Shown here in pieces: positions 42,963-53,842 of a stretch of DNA of 64,000 bases; position 1 is the stretch's first letter; each line of letters begins with the position of its first letter. The notes beneath the pieces are model-generated. The model was not told the DNA's origin. It did not search any database and saw only the letters and a list, made by a program, of their open reading frames with translations. The position numbers were made by a program, and so were the translations under genes. The stretch lies in assembly GCA_003868215.1 (NCBI GenBank), contig QWDQ01000002.1, positions 744,001 through 808,000 of the forward strand. Reading direction: 5' to 3'. This DNA comes from Pseudophaeomoniella oleicola (Eukaryota > Ascomycota > Eurotiomycetes > Phaeomoniellales > Phaeomoniellaceae).

Positions 42963-43670
42963 ATGGCTCTACGTGGGTACCCAACCGTCCCCGACATGAT
43001 GACCAGTAAAACGCTGGCCCAAAACATCATCTACCGTCACAACACCTCAATCGACGTCCTCGATGACGATGAACTCAGTCTCCTTCGAGATTGGGTCTCC
43101 AACCCCACCATCGCCAACGGCACCTCCCTCCTCACCTCCAGGGACATGCTCAATGAGGACGGGACCATCAAGAAAACCAACGGCTGCTGCAGCCTGGTCG
43201 GCTACCTGATCTACCGAAACTGCCTCACGAGCGACAACCCCGCGCTGACGGACCGCGACGTCTCGATGCTTCAGAAATGGTTCACCGACGGCACCGTCGA
43301 AACGCCGACGACGCGTGAAATGCTGGATAACCACTGGCTCGCGCAGAACCTGATCATCCGCCACCGCACGCCCATCGACGTCTTCGACGACGACCTGCTC
43401 GCCTACCTCGGCCGCTTCGTGCGTGACCCTACCCTGAAAGAAGACCTGCTCAAGGAGCGCGGCCTATTGGACGACGACGCCGAACACGACGAACCAGGTA
43501 CAAAGGCCCTGGCGAACGGCAGTCTGACCGGATACTGCGTCGCGACCTGGGGCACAGACAAATCCGTCTTCACGCCGCGCGATCTCGAGTTGTTGAGGGA
43601 GTGGTATGAAGCCGATGGGCCGAACGCGGTTGAACGGGCGGAGCAAGCTGGCGCGAGACCGAAGTTGTGA
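42963..43670 (+). CDS. Unrecognised protein made of four related repeats
   Basis: A single exon of 235 residues with no domain I know. Repeats one and three match each other: LAQNIIYRHNTSIDVLDDDEL (residues 18-38) and LAQNLIIRHRTPIDVFDDDLL (126-146). Repeats two and four share S-L-x-G-Y followed by an acidic turn and T-x-R-D-x-x-x-L-x-x-W, at residues 77-110 and about 184-222. The unit is thus a two-part module duplicated in tandem. There is no signal peptide or membrane segment. Codons are strongly biased to C at the third position compared with neighbours, and the 5' leader is CT-rich; both suggest high expression. The protein is acidic. Function is unknown; a small helical repeat scaffold is one guess. 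Confidence 0.8.
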   Translation: MALRGYPTVPDMMTSKTLAQNIIYRHNTSIDVLDDDELSLLRDWVSNPTIANGTSLLTSRDMLNEDGTIKKTNGCCSLVGYLIYRNCLTSDNPALTDRDVSMLQKWFTDGTVETPTTREMLDNHWLAQNLIIRHRTPIDVFDDDLLAYLGRFVRDPTLKEDLLKERGLLDDDAEHDEPGTKALANGSLTGYCVATWGTDKSVFTPRDLELLREWYEADGPNAVERAEQAGARPKL

Positions 43671-44234
43671 AATTCATTCGTTGTTATGTATCTTATCTTG
43701 CTGTATAGGTGGAGGGAAGATGAGATAGGATCGATCGATCCATCGATCGAGCGACGAAAGGGGAAAGGGAAGGGGAGGAGGTGGATTTCAGGTCTTTTTC
43801 TATCTCTCGAGGTAGGTAGCTATAGGTATGTAGGTTACTCCGTACCTATGAAGTAACTCCCTATTTTGTCCTTGGCAAATATATTGGTTAACATAACTAC
43901 GGTCGGTGAATGAATGAATGAATGAATCACAATCCTCTTTATTTAATCTTACATAAAGGCCTACTACTACCTAGTCCTGCAGTATGCATACACCTTGGAT
44001 CTCCTACCTCCATCTATCCCTCAAGATACGTCCCCTTTTCCATGTCGTGCAATCTCATGACAATGTAACTATGCTACTTATTATCATTCCCAAATTTCGT
44101 GTTCACGTCCCGCTAAGATTCCATCAAAATATAGACGAAAGTCCTCAAATACCAAAAACGCCCGGTGTAATGCAAACAAGACGCTGTTGATGATGATGAT
44201 GGAATGACCAAAAATGAAAATGAAAGCGTCCAAA
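43671..44234. other. Convergent spacer with (GATC)n and (GAAT)n
   Basis: The two flanking genes end here. GATCGATC repeats lie at about 43729-43751 and (GAAT)n at about 43907-43927. A variant TACTCCGTA-like motif occurs near 43836. Confidence 0.6.
43907..43927. repeat. (GAAT)n microsatellite
   Basis: About five perfect tetranucleotide units lie in the 3' flank of the four-repeat gene. Confidence 0.85.
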
Positions 44235-45266
44235 TCAATACCCCCCATAGCCTCCGTAGGATTGCCGCTGTGGTGCTGGTTGTTGATATGCTCCGCTGGA
44301 GTACTCGGTGTTCGAGTCGAAAATGCTATGTCGTGTGACTTCCGGACCCAGGCCCGCCATGGGGTCATCCTCCAACAGTTCCTTCACTTCCCAATTATTC
44401 ATCTTCGTGCCGACACTGAATTCCAGATCTTCTTTCGTGATCGAGTCCCAATACTTGTAGACCATCATGACGGCGAGAAGGTTGCAGATGGTAACGAAGA
44501 ACAGCCCGTCCAAGTAGTGCTGGACATCGCCGCAGATGGTGTCGCTGAAGACGTAAAGGATGACTTGTCCGATAGCGAAGAAGAAGCACCCGAATGCAAT
44601 GTCACCCAACGGCCACCGGTCTTGTAAGGTGTTGCCCACGAGCAGGATTTGCATGACCACGTAGATGAATACGCACACAGCGTTGAAGACGTAGAGCACC
44701 ACAAAAAGGCCAACTGTGTTGGTGGGAGAGAGCCCTGCCCATCCTTTGAAGGTGAATAAAGATACCACACCTGAGATGACGAACATCACCAGAGAGGTAA
44801 GGCGCAACAACCAGACGGACAGTGTGGTACCATCCTCGTACAGCTGGAAGCCAACAAATCCGTTGATGGTCAATGAGGTACAAGTAGCTGATGCGAGACC
44901 GCTTTGTAAAGCCACAAAGTATGGGTAGATTCCTGACGGCGTGGGCGGGATGACGCCACAATCCAAGATCAAAGAGATGATGGTGAGAGCCATGTAGAAG
45001 TAAAAGAAAGTGGTGATTTCCTTGCGACCAACTGCCGTGTATTTGCTTCGTACATGGAAGATCATGATGACCGTCATTCCTAAAGCCAAGATATGAACGA
45101 ATCCTGTAGCGGCCTCAAATATAATTGTATTTGCGACATCGATCGATCGAGCATAACAGTTGGGCAGAATGCCAGTAGACCCTGTGATGTTGTTGGCTGG
45201 TCCAACAAGGGGACACAGCGGCAGCGCTGCCTTTTCGCATAACGTTGTGAAGTCACCAAAGGCCAT
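44235..45266 (-). CDS. CHS7: Chitin synthase export chaperone
   Basis: A single exon of 343 residues. Chs7 is an ER membrane protein that folds and releases class IV chitin synthase (Chs3) for export. The conserved N-terminus reads FGDFTTLCEKAALPLCPLVG, followed by GILPNCYARSIDVANTIIFE. Seven hydrophobic membrane segments follow, including VHILALGMTVIMIFHVRSKYTAVGRKEI and LFVVLYVFNAVCVFIYVVMQILLV. The segment DTICGDVQHYLDGLFF and the cytosolic tail with YKYWDSITKEDLEF are diagnostic of the family. The tail ends in Gly/Tyr-rich sequence. Length equals the usual fungal Chs7. Start is the only credible ATG. Confidence 0.97.
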   Translation of the reverse strand: MAFGDFTTLCEKAALPLCPLVGPANNITGSTGILPNCYARSIDVANTIIFEAATGFVHILALGMTVIMIFHVRSKYTAVGRKEITTFFYFYMALTIISLILDCGVIPPTPSGIYPYFVALQSGLASATCTSLTINGFVGFQLYEDGTTLSVWLLRLTSLVMFVISGVVSLFTFKGWAGLSPTNTVGLFVVLYVFNAVCVFIYVVMQILLVGNTLQDRWPLGDIAFGCFFFAIGQVILYVFSDTICGDVQHYLDGLFFVTICNLLAVMMVYKYWDSITKEDLEFSVGTKMNNWEVKELLEDDPMAGLGPEVTRHSIFDSNTEYSSGAYQQPAPQRQSYGGYGGY

Positions 45267-45816
45267 GGCGGATAGATGGTATTGGATGTCGAGGTGTCGG
45301 ACCCAAAGGGAAAGAGGGTGGAGGATGGAGGGTTATCGCAGCGCAAGCTTCCCTCGGTCGAAGATCAAGGTAGGAGCAGCACCCCAGACTGGTAGAGTTG
45401 CGCTCCAAACAGACGGATTCCAAATGCCGGAGATACAAGTATTCAATCAGGCTCAGTGTTGAAGCACAACACTTGGAGGAAAGAGATCTACCTGACAATA
45501 GGACAGATTGTGTGATCAGAAGAAGGGAACGTAATTAAGTGAGACAAGGGCACTGGTGACAGTAATAGATCCTTGTTCGCCGCTTTAGTGATGCAGCAAC
45601 CACGAGAATGCAAAACATCGTAAGTTACGGGTGATTAGTCTCGATCAAGCTTAGCGGTTGCTATTGTCTAAGAAACGCCAAAAATATAAAGATCGAGCCT
45701 GGTAACGTTATCGATAAGGATCAACCTCCCAGTCCATTCATTGGGCTGCTGTCATAGATACATTACTCATATGTCTACCTATATTGAGAAGAAAGGCAGA
45801 TTTCAGGAACTCGACC
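45267..45816. other. CHS7 promoter / permease 3' side
   Basis: 550 bp between minus-strand genes; no gene seen. Confidence 0.5.
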
Positions 45817-47502
45817 TCAAGCCGTCCACCTCCAATTGGGGTCCTTCCACCCCCCAACCAGCGTCTTCGTCGCCACATCGGCCGTCGTCAAATGCACTCC
45901 TTGCGCTTTATCTCTGCGTCGGTTGTCCAGACGAAACCAGAACCCCAACGACAGGATCAAGATCACCCCAGTCAACAGAAAGCAGCAGTTCACGATCAAC
46001 GCAGGCATATACCTCGGCGCCGTATCCGATTTGAACGCCAGACTGCTCGGGATCCCCGCCGCATTCGCCGCACCGACTAGAAATCCCACCACCGCCGCCC
46101 GGTGGCTCTCATCTGGGACATTATTAGTGTGCCAACTGTGAAAGATACAGCTGGGCGCAAATGCCCCTGAACACAACAAAAAGCAGGCAAAGTATGCAAC
46201 ACCCTTGTTAGATGCCGGATCCACCGCAATTAAAATCACATATCCCACGAAAGTAATCATCAGTGAAGCGGCGAGATGGGTAGATCGTTCCCGAAAATGG
46301 TCCGAGGACCTGGCCAGGACCCATAGCACCACCGTACCCACACAGTACGGTGCGATGGTGTACAGATTCGTCTTGACCCTAGAGTAGCCCAGTAGTGCCA
46401 CCATCTGCGGCAGGAAATTGCTAACCGAACTCTGAGCAATACCGTAGCAGAAGCAGCTGAGGGACCAGCCAAAAGTTCGCCAGTCGAACAGAGCGGAGAC
46501 TGCTTCTTTCGGATGCAAGGTGTCTTTGGTGCGGACGGAGCCGTCGTTGAGGAGGCGGGCTTCGGCGACTTGTGCTTCGGCTTCCGTGAACCAATGACAG
46601 CTAGAGCCGCTACGCGGAAGCCACCAGATGGCGAAAGAGGCAAGGATCAGGGTAGCAGTCCCTTCGATGAGGAAGAGATATTTCCAACCCGGGAGATGGT
46701 GACGAATCTGGAAGACGCCGAAGGATATAAGGCCGGAGAAGGCACCTGGTGGAGATTAGCTTTGTCGAGTAATACACTTCCGATTCTGCGAGACGCACCT
46801 GCGATGGTGACCATTCCGTAGAAAATCGACAATCGAAAGGCGATTTCGTTTCTTTTGTAGAATTGCGTTAGGTAAAAGATGACTCCGGCTGAGGTTGTTA
46901 GCAAACAAGGTGGCCCTAGATGAAGCCATGAGACATACCGAAGAATCCAGCCTCGAAGGTTCCCATGATCAAACGGCAGACCAGTATCCCGGCAAAATTG
47001 AAAGCAGCACATTGAAGTAGAGTGATCGAACCCCTAGTCGCATTAGCCCAGCACATGGTATTTCATTGGCATAATGACCTACCATCCCATCATCATCAAC
47101 GGAAGCATCTTCTTGCCACTGAACTTCTTCAACATCAAGTTGGAGGGCAGGTCAAACAGACAGAACGTCACATTGAATACTGCCAGGATCACGGTATATT
47201 GGTTTCCCTTAAGGTGAAGATCATCATCGATCCCATCGGTCAAGGCGTTTCCAAGATTGCTCCGATCGAGGGAGTTGAAAAAGTACATCAAGGAGAGGAC
47301 AGAAAGGAGTCTGGGTCACCGCAGTTAGCATTGGTTGATATGTAACAACAAGAGTTTCAATATACCTGAAATCCAGCTTTCGTATGATGGCCTTCTCGAT
47401 TACCGGATCGATGCCAATGGTTTCAGCTGCTATCACTCCTGCTTCTTCGCTGACAGAAGCAGACTTGTATTCGGAGTCATTCTGAGGTTTATGAAGATCC
47501 AT
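45817..47502 (-). CDS. Dal5/Tna1-type MFS permease (anion:cation symporter family)
   Basis: Exons are 47366-47502, 47083-47310, 46939-47033, 46799-46888 and 45817-46745, giving 492 residues. Twelve membrane segments fit. MFS/ACS signatures are YFFNSLDRSNLGNA after TM1, FDLPSNLMLKK in the TM2-3 loop, then MGTFEAGFFAGVIFYLTQFYKRNE. GWKYLFLIEGTATLILASFAIWWLP marks TM6. The C-terminal half has the LLGYSRVKTNLYTIAPY and FHSWHTNNVPDESHRA motifs. Such carriers import allantoate, ureidosuccinate, nicotinate or related anions at the plasma membrane. The four introns all join in frame. GATA sites crowd the 5' region, fitting control by nitrogen status. Confidence 0.93.
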
Positions 47503-48256
47503 CTTGATGAGCCTGGATGTAAAGAGGAGGTGAGTATGGATTTGAACCCAGTCCAAATTCGATACCGATTCGATTTGGCTCCTCTGCCAAATTTATGAAT
47601 CTACCATCAAGATTGATCAAATCCTGAGCTGCCTTTATTATTTATCCCATTCCCCAAATGATAGACACACGCTGCAACCCCAGGCGGCCCGATAAGATAG
47701 GAGCTGGTGTCTTTGAGCCCGAACCCCCATTTTCACTCATCCTTGTCGATCACTCTGTATCCTATCTTCGGTGTACTCCTGCCAAGCAATAAGATAGGAG
47801 TTGACCTATCTTGTCGATCAAATAACCTGTCATGTCATTGGATCTGTATCTGTACCCCTGGCCTCTGTGCCTCGCTACCCCAAAGAAGATAGGTCGACGC
47901 CGATTTATATCGTAATGGGTTCGGCAATTGCGAAGGCTGCGCGCGATACACGGGACGATTCCTGATGAGACTATGCTAAATGGGAGCTGAGATACCATGG
48001 GCGGTTACTGCGCACACACGCTATGATTGAAACAACGATATCTCGGCAAAGTTCCGCATTTCTCTTATCATTTACCTTACTGCGTAGTACGACCTAACCT
48101 ATATACAACTAATATTATCTATCAGCTCTATGTCTATATTTTTGGTGCCTTCCCAACTTCTTCTCGAAGGCAGCCTGGTAATTCTGCATGCTATACTGTA
48201 CATCGGCAGATGATCGCACTGACTCGATTCGGTGCTCACAAAACAACTTTTGCAGC
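47503..48256. other. Permease promoter region and Sec14-like 3' side
   Basis: The permease reads leftward from here. The 47.64-47.90 kb part is dense in GATA motifs (separate entry). The rest, up to the Sec14-like stop, shows no gene. A palindrome variant TACTGCGTAGTAC occurs near 48079-48091. Confidence 0.55.
47642..47893. promoter_or_regulatory. Cluster of GATA-factor motifs upstream of Dal5-type permease
   Basis: GATA cores in either orientation occur at 47642 (TTATCC), 47660 (GATAGA), 47691 (GATAAG), 47696 (GATAGG), 47762 (CTATCT), 47793 (GATAGG), 47806 (CTATCT) and 47888 (GATAGG). The 12-mer ATAAGATAGGAG occurs twice, at 47692 and 47790. Clustered HGATAR sites are the known binding arrangement of the nitrogen regulator AreA/NIT2. 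Binding here is inference. Confidence 0.6.
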
Positions 48257-49457
48257 TTATGGAACAGATTTCTCGCTTTCAGCTCCAGTGGCCGCAGCGA
48301 CAGCTCCCGCCTTCACTTCTTCCACTTCTGCCAGACTCTTTGCACCCTCTCCCCCTCTCAGGTAGTCTTCGTATTCACCAATGTGCTTTCCTGCTTGAGC
48401 CCAGCGCTCTCGGTATGCTCTTCGCTTCTGTTCTGCCAGGGCGTTGAGAGCCGGCCAGTATTGAGAATGGTCATACTTCATTTCAACTTCCCCACCACAT
48501 TCTTTGAGGAGTTGAGTAGCTGGTACGTATTTCGTCATGTCTTCGTTAAATTTGATCTTTTCCCGTGTATTGGGGTCAATGAAAGGCGTTATAAGCGTGA
48601 AGAAGCCCTTGATATACCAAGGAACTGTCGAGATCGTTAGTGTATACTGTCAGAGTGTGCTTTAGGGCTTCTTCAATCTGTGGGAACTACTCACGTTGTG
48701 TAACCAAAGCTCGTCCCAGCCGTTCGGGATAATGATTTTGAAGAATGTACATCACCTCTTTCCCTTGAGAGAGCGTCGCTCCCTGTCCACTTTTTGTCTC
48801 ACTGAAGTTGATCAGAAGGGCGCAAGTCTCTTGCCCCGGAGGCATAATGTCAATGAGCCTTTCCAGAAAATACACCAAGTGGTGAATCTGTTTTGGCGTC
48901 CGTTCTGTGTTCTGACGAGAGGGAAAAAGATACAAGCATGGTCTACCATTAACGTCAAACCCGGTAACGACTTGCTTGCCCGTCTCCTGCTCTGGCGAGA
49001 TATAGTCGGCTGTCCACTTGTCGACCTCATAAGATCGGCGCCAGGACAGAGTCTCCCGTAATCTAGTCTCTGCTTGATCGACGTGCCATTTCGTCGCACG
49101 AAGATAGCGTAGCAGGCAATCCCTGGTCAAAAATAAACGATCGTCATCCGTGAGCGGTTCTTTGGGCGACTTGGGTGAAAGGCTGGTAGGGATCTCGGTC
49201 CATGCGGAAACCCTCTGTAGCAGTGTTGCGTATTTTGTGCTCTGATCGGCCGTCAAGGAAGGATGCGGCGCTGGTAACGATGAGTCCAGTGGTCTCGCGA
49301 AAGGCTTTGTAACAATGCCATCAGCTGCAGATAGAGGCAGGCCACCTTCTATGTTGGAATCTTGGGATGTTGTAGCATTGGGGTCCTTCTCGTCCGCCTG
49401 GTTTGACGTGACACTCTGGTCAAGGACGGGCTGCTGTGAGACCTCTTCCGTAGCCAT
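48257..49457 (-). CDS. Sec14-like (CRAL-TRIO) phosphatidylinositol transfer protein
   Basis: Exons are 48695-49457 and 48257-48624, giving 376 residues. The CRAL-TRIO N segment is LFLTRDCLLRYLRATKWHVDQAETRL with the preceding acidic/proline linker. The lipid-binding domain contains VVTGFDVNGRPCLYLFPSRQNT, ALLINFSETKSGQGATLSQGKEVMYILQNHYPERLGRALV and, after the intron, LPWYIKGFFTLITPFIDPNTREKIKF. These are typical of the fungal Pdr16/Csr1-type Sec14 homologues, which transfer phosphatidylinositol at ER, plasma membrane or lipid droplets. A short charged, Ala-rich tail follows. Donor GTGAGT and acceptor CGACAG give phase 1. Confidence 0.92.
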
Positions 49458-49976
49458 CTTTGAACACAATAGTGTCAACAATGATGAACGAAGATGGATG
49501 CACTTAAACGTCGAATGTGTATATAGGATGACCAAACGAAGCGGTGTAGATATTATGTACCACTTAATCTCCAGCTTGAAACCGCTTTGTTCAAAATATA
49601 TTATCAAGGGTATCGCCGATCTCTAAAATAAGTAGACCTTACCGATATTGCCTATGTAGATATGATGATTTCCAAAGACCATCCATTACTACGTAGTAGA
49701 TCTGACAGATTTCCTGAATTGCATCAGAGCACGAGTCATTAAACCTCCGAAATGCCGGTTCACAGATCGTCACTCAATTGGGTCTTTTTTAAAGCAGCAT
49801 ATTTGGCGATAAGATAAGAATATGTAAAAGCGGCCCTAGAAGAAAGTCGCGTCTTGATACGCGTCGAACCACTTTACACGCTCCCCACAGCGAACACTGT
49901 CGATGTTCTCTAAAGCAATCTGTATCCGAAGCAACAAGGTCAAGCAAGTTATCACATACATTTCAGAGACCTCGAC
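49458..49976. promoter_or_regulatory. Divergent promoter, Sec14-like / POL12
   Basis: A 519-bp interval between two divergent genes. A perfect TACTACGTAGTA palindrome lies at 49688-49699. I see no MluI cell-cycle box (ACGCGT) that I would claim as functional, although ATACGCGTCG occurs near 49857-49866, about 115 bp upstream of the POL12 start, and contains the ACGCGT core. Confidence 0.5.
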
Positions 49977-52154
49977 ATGGCTATCAACGAAGACCTTAGT
50001 GACCTGTTCGGGTCCTCCTTCAAGGATGGTCTACCAGTCGAGATCAATGGAGAACTGGAATCGATGTTGCGACTACACTCAATTGCTCCTCGGGAACTGT
50101 TTTATAAATGGGAGTCATACTGTCTGAAAATGGGAGCAGAAGACACCAGACTGGATTTGGATACTGTGCGCATGTTCAAGAAGGACATCCAAGATTCGCT
50201 AGAGAGAGAGCACAGGAATAAAAACAATGCACGTAATACTGAGAAGAGATCAACTGTCAACGCCACGCCGAGAGCCGTTACTAATGGAGATGTGTTTGGA
50301 ATGTTGGTCACCTGGCGAGTACTATGATGGCAAAGGCTGACAGTACATAGGCTTGATGAGTTTACCCCTAACACACCTTATCCGCGTCAGAGGCAAAGCA
50401 TCCATGGATCGGCAACAAAACGCAAGTCAGAATTTGACAGTCCAACGACATCGAAACAGAGCAAGTTTGCATCTACTCCACAGAATCGGCAGGCCAGTGG
50501 TGTGTCAGGGACTCCTCAGTACGTCACGTACCTTTTTGGCGCTCAAATCGCTAACAACATATAGAGGTATCCCATTCTCAGAACGACAGAACTCAGGCCA
50601 GGTCATAGAAAGGCTCAATGACCATTTACCGCAGGCAGAGGCACCACTGGCCCCATATCCGGAGCCACGGATCAAGACGGTTGCAAACACTGATGTCAAA
50701 AAGTTCGGATATAAGCCGCTGTCTATGCGATTGAACGACTCTTCAGAGGTGCTTGACGAACGAATAGACGAGTTTATGGCCCTTGTCCAGAAACATCACA
50801 ATCTAGATGATTCGGCTTTTGGTAGTGCTGCGAGTCAAAGCACAAGCGAAGTTGTTGCCGTGGGTAGGGTAGCATCAGATACGTCAGAAGGAAAACTCAA
50901 TGCTGCTTCGCTGGTCCTGGAAATGTCCCGACGAATGGGTGCAGGTCTTAGAGTGGCTCTGAAACTTGAGAAACTGCAATTGTATCAATTCTTTCCGGGT
51001 CAGATCGTTGCAGTTCGGGGGACGAATCCATCTGGTGACTATTTTTCCGTTTCGGATGTCCTCGAAATTCCACTTCTACCGGCGCCAACGTCTCAACCTG
51101 CACTTCTCGAGAGCATACATGAACGATTAGGTGGCTCGGACGATTCGACAGCCCCGCCTCTGAATATTCTTATGGGTGCGGGTCCTTACACAGCAGATGA
51201 CAATCTCGATTTCGAGCCGTTGAAAGCATTGTGTGAAAAAGCGGCCGAGGACATGGTTGACGCACTGATCCTCCTCGGCCCATTCCTCGATGTTGAACAT
51301 CCTCTACTTGCGGCCGGTGATTTCGATCTCCCGGACGTTAAGGGTCTCGATCCGAATGAAGCAAACATGGCCACGCTCTTCCGTATATGGATTGCAGCAC
51401 CCATACAAAAGCTCGTTTCGACAGTCCCTAGCATTACGGTCGTACTTGCGCCCTCTGTCCGAGACATTATCAGCAAGCATGTGTCGTGGCCGGAAGAAAG
51501 CCTTGCCAAGAAGGAACTTGGTCTATCACTGAAACAGGTCAAAATGATCCCCAACCCAGCAACCATTTCCCTCAACGAGACGGTCATCGGCATCTCTTCT
51601 CAAGATGTACTCTACCAACTGAGGACCGAAGAACTCATCCACGGCCCATCGTCAGATCTACTATCCCGCCTACCCCGTCACCTGATCGAACAACGACATT
51701 TCTTCCCCCTGTTCCCGCCAACGTCTCGTGAGAGCCTGCCCAAACCAGGGACCGTGAATGGTTTCGCGACCGGCGCGATGTTGGACATCGGCTACCTCAA
51801 ACTCGGCGAATGGCTACAAGTCCGACCAGACATCCTGATCACTCCGAGTTTACTACCACCCTTTGTAAAGGTTCGTTTGTGTCTTTTCCCCTTTCCTTTC
51901 CTCCCTTCTGTACCATCCAGCATTTTGCCTTTTTTTTCTTTTGTGAACATCAACTAAACAGCGTATCTTTCCAGGTCGTCGAAAGTGTCCTGGTCATCAA
52001 TCCGAGCAACCTGTCCAAACGCAAGGCCGCCGGCACGTACGCTCAGATCTCCCTGCAACCGCGAACGGTCACGGACGAGGAACGGGAATCAGGCGCGAAG
52101 AGTTTGACGCATAATGTTTATGAAAGGGCTCGTGTGGATCTTGTTCGGATATAA
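49977..52154 (+). CDS. POL12: DNA polymerase alpha subunit B
   Basis: Exons are 49977-50302, 50351-50519, 50566-51870 and 51975-52154, giving 659 residues. It is the regulatory subunit of the polymerase alpha-primase complex that starts DNA replication. The N-terminal helical part (ELESMLRLHSIAPRELFYKWESYCLKM) is the interaction domain. An OB-fold follows near LQLYQFFPGQIVAVRGTNPSGDYFSVSDV. The inactive calcineurin-like phosphoesterase domain follows with ILMGAGPYTADDNLDFEPLKAL and ALILLGPFLDVEHP. The C-terminal motif is GAMLDIGYLKLGEWLQVRPDILITPSLLPPF, ending with VVESVLVINPSNLSKRKAAGTYAQI. The first intron is 48 nt with an unusual GTTGGT donor, chosen because it rebuilds FGMLDEFTPNTP. No full active-site metal motif remains, as expected. 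Confidence 0.95.
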
Positions 52155-52575
52155 GCATACATGTCTGTGTTTTCTGGTTTAGGGGTTCCTGTCTGTTTGA
52201 GGGGGTAGGTTGAGTTGCACGTATAATGGTCCTGGGGGAAAGGTAAGGGGGTTTAGAGAAATGTAAGATCAATGACGTGGATTATGACGCTTTTCTAATC
52301 CTTTCTATCTGCAACTCCGTTCCCAATTATTACGTCCACGTTCATGCGTGAAACTCTGCAATGCTCGATCGCTCATGTATCTCTATCTGTGATGCCTGAC
52401 TTTTCATCATCGAAGGTCCTTTTGCACATGGGACAGTATGGATACAAATGCAAGGTAGCCACGCATCCCTAGGGATCTTCCATCTAACAGACACCGACAA
52501 CAACAAAATCCCAATGCTCGCACAGGCCGCTCATCATCACCCCGCCTTTTCTCCTTTCGTAAGAAACGTTGATTT
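52155..52575. other. Convergent spacer POL12 / oxygenase
   Basis: 421 bp between two 3' ends; nothing recognised. Confidence 0.5.
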
Positions 52576-53842
52576 CTACTGCTTCGGAATCTCGTCCACG
52601 GTGTGAGTCAACCAAGTGGTCATGAGTTCGGTCAATTGCCTCAGCTCCTCGACTTTTACCACGTGCGTGTGGCAAAGACCTCTGCTGCTGCCGGGAGGAT
52701 TGGTGGTGGCGTCCGTGTATCTGCTGTGCAGCTGATCGATCATATTCTCGAGCAAGTTCTTCGCGGTAGAAAGACGGTAGATGGTCCACTGGTAGTACAG
52801 CTCTGAGAGCAACGAGTATCGACGGACGTTGCCGAGGTGAGACATGTCTGTTTTCAGTGTTAACATGGCCGGTATATCATCGGAGAATTCTGGGCGAAAG
52901 GAAGTGACAGCCGTGATTCTCTCTGTGAGGTTGATGGTTGGAAGAGCCGCGTGGAAAATCTGGGAGCCTTGGAAAACAAGCGCTTGTCCCTAGGGAGTGG
53001 ACTGTCAGCGTGAATGCGGCTAGATAGAGAGAAGCTAGGAAAGAGACTGCGAGATCACTTACCATTTCAGGGGCTTTTACAAACTCCAATGAACCATCAC
53101 CCTTTCTGAGAACGGTCTCGCCGCCATCCATACCTCTGGGATTAGACAACATTACAATGACGACAAAAGGATAACAATCTTTGTGCCATTCGACTATCAT
53201 ATTCTCCTCTTTGAATATTTGATGCTTGAGTTCCGCAACACTGACTGACGATTGACCACTCGCTTCGACATCGACTGGTATATCTCGAACTTGCTCAAGG
53301 ACGCTTTTGATACCAGGGCCGGATGTTTTGATCTGGATGTTTGTATGACAGATTTCGTAATCCATGACTGGCACTAGATCTACCCCAGCGGCTTGGCTAA
53401 CCAGCTTCTTGATCTCTGTGCTGTTCCAGAATTCATGAATGAAAGCGCTGTACTTTGGAGCGATGCCTCGAAGTTGAACGCTGGATTCCCAAGTCTGTGA
53501 CATGCAATTATCGAGAACCGCGGGTTGGAGGATGTCCCGACGGTGCAGTTCCACCGCAAGGGGGGAAAGAAGAGGAAATGGACCGGTAAAGGCTCTAGCA
53601 GAAAGCGGAGATGAAGATAAGCCAAGGTCCGAGAAGGTGGCCGTTGGGATATTATCATTCAGCGGCTGAGAGACGATATGGACTGCTGGCTGAAAGTGAT
53701 TCGTTTCTGGTGGTGAGCCGGCATCATCGGTGAGGTCAAAATCAGAACAAAATGATGATACAGCACTGCGCTCATCAGCGTGAGACGGCGGATCGCTGAC
53801 AACACTGCCGCTAGAAGCACTAGACGAGTGTTGTGCGCCCAT
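52576..53842 (-). CDS. Orphan 2-oxoglutarate/Fe(II)-dependent oxygenase-like protein
   Basis: Exons are 53063-53842 and 52576-52989, giving 397 residues. The double-stranded beta-helix metal site is visible as EWHKDCYPF (His220 and Asp222), FQGSQIFHAALP (His273) and TSFRPE (Arg292, the probable 2-oxoglutarate ligand). GMDGGETVLRKGDG supplies the typical GGxT-containing turn. The intron lies between the H-x-D strand and the distal His and is in phase 0. The first 85 residues are disordered and Ser-rich. The C-terminal ~90 residues (after Leu303) are helical and include LLSELYYQWTIYRLSTAKNLLENMIDQL. The substrate is unknown. Its neighbours, POL12 and an orphan protein, give no pathway clue. The enzyme call is strong, the family name is not. 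Confidence 0.8.

Noticed and set aside
47521-47597. tRNA-like A box and B box on the minus strand (GGTTCAAATCC)
   Set aside because: The 7-bp acceptor stem and the T-stem do not pair, and the segment overlaps the permease 5' leader.
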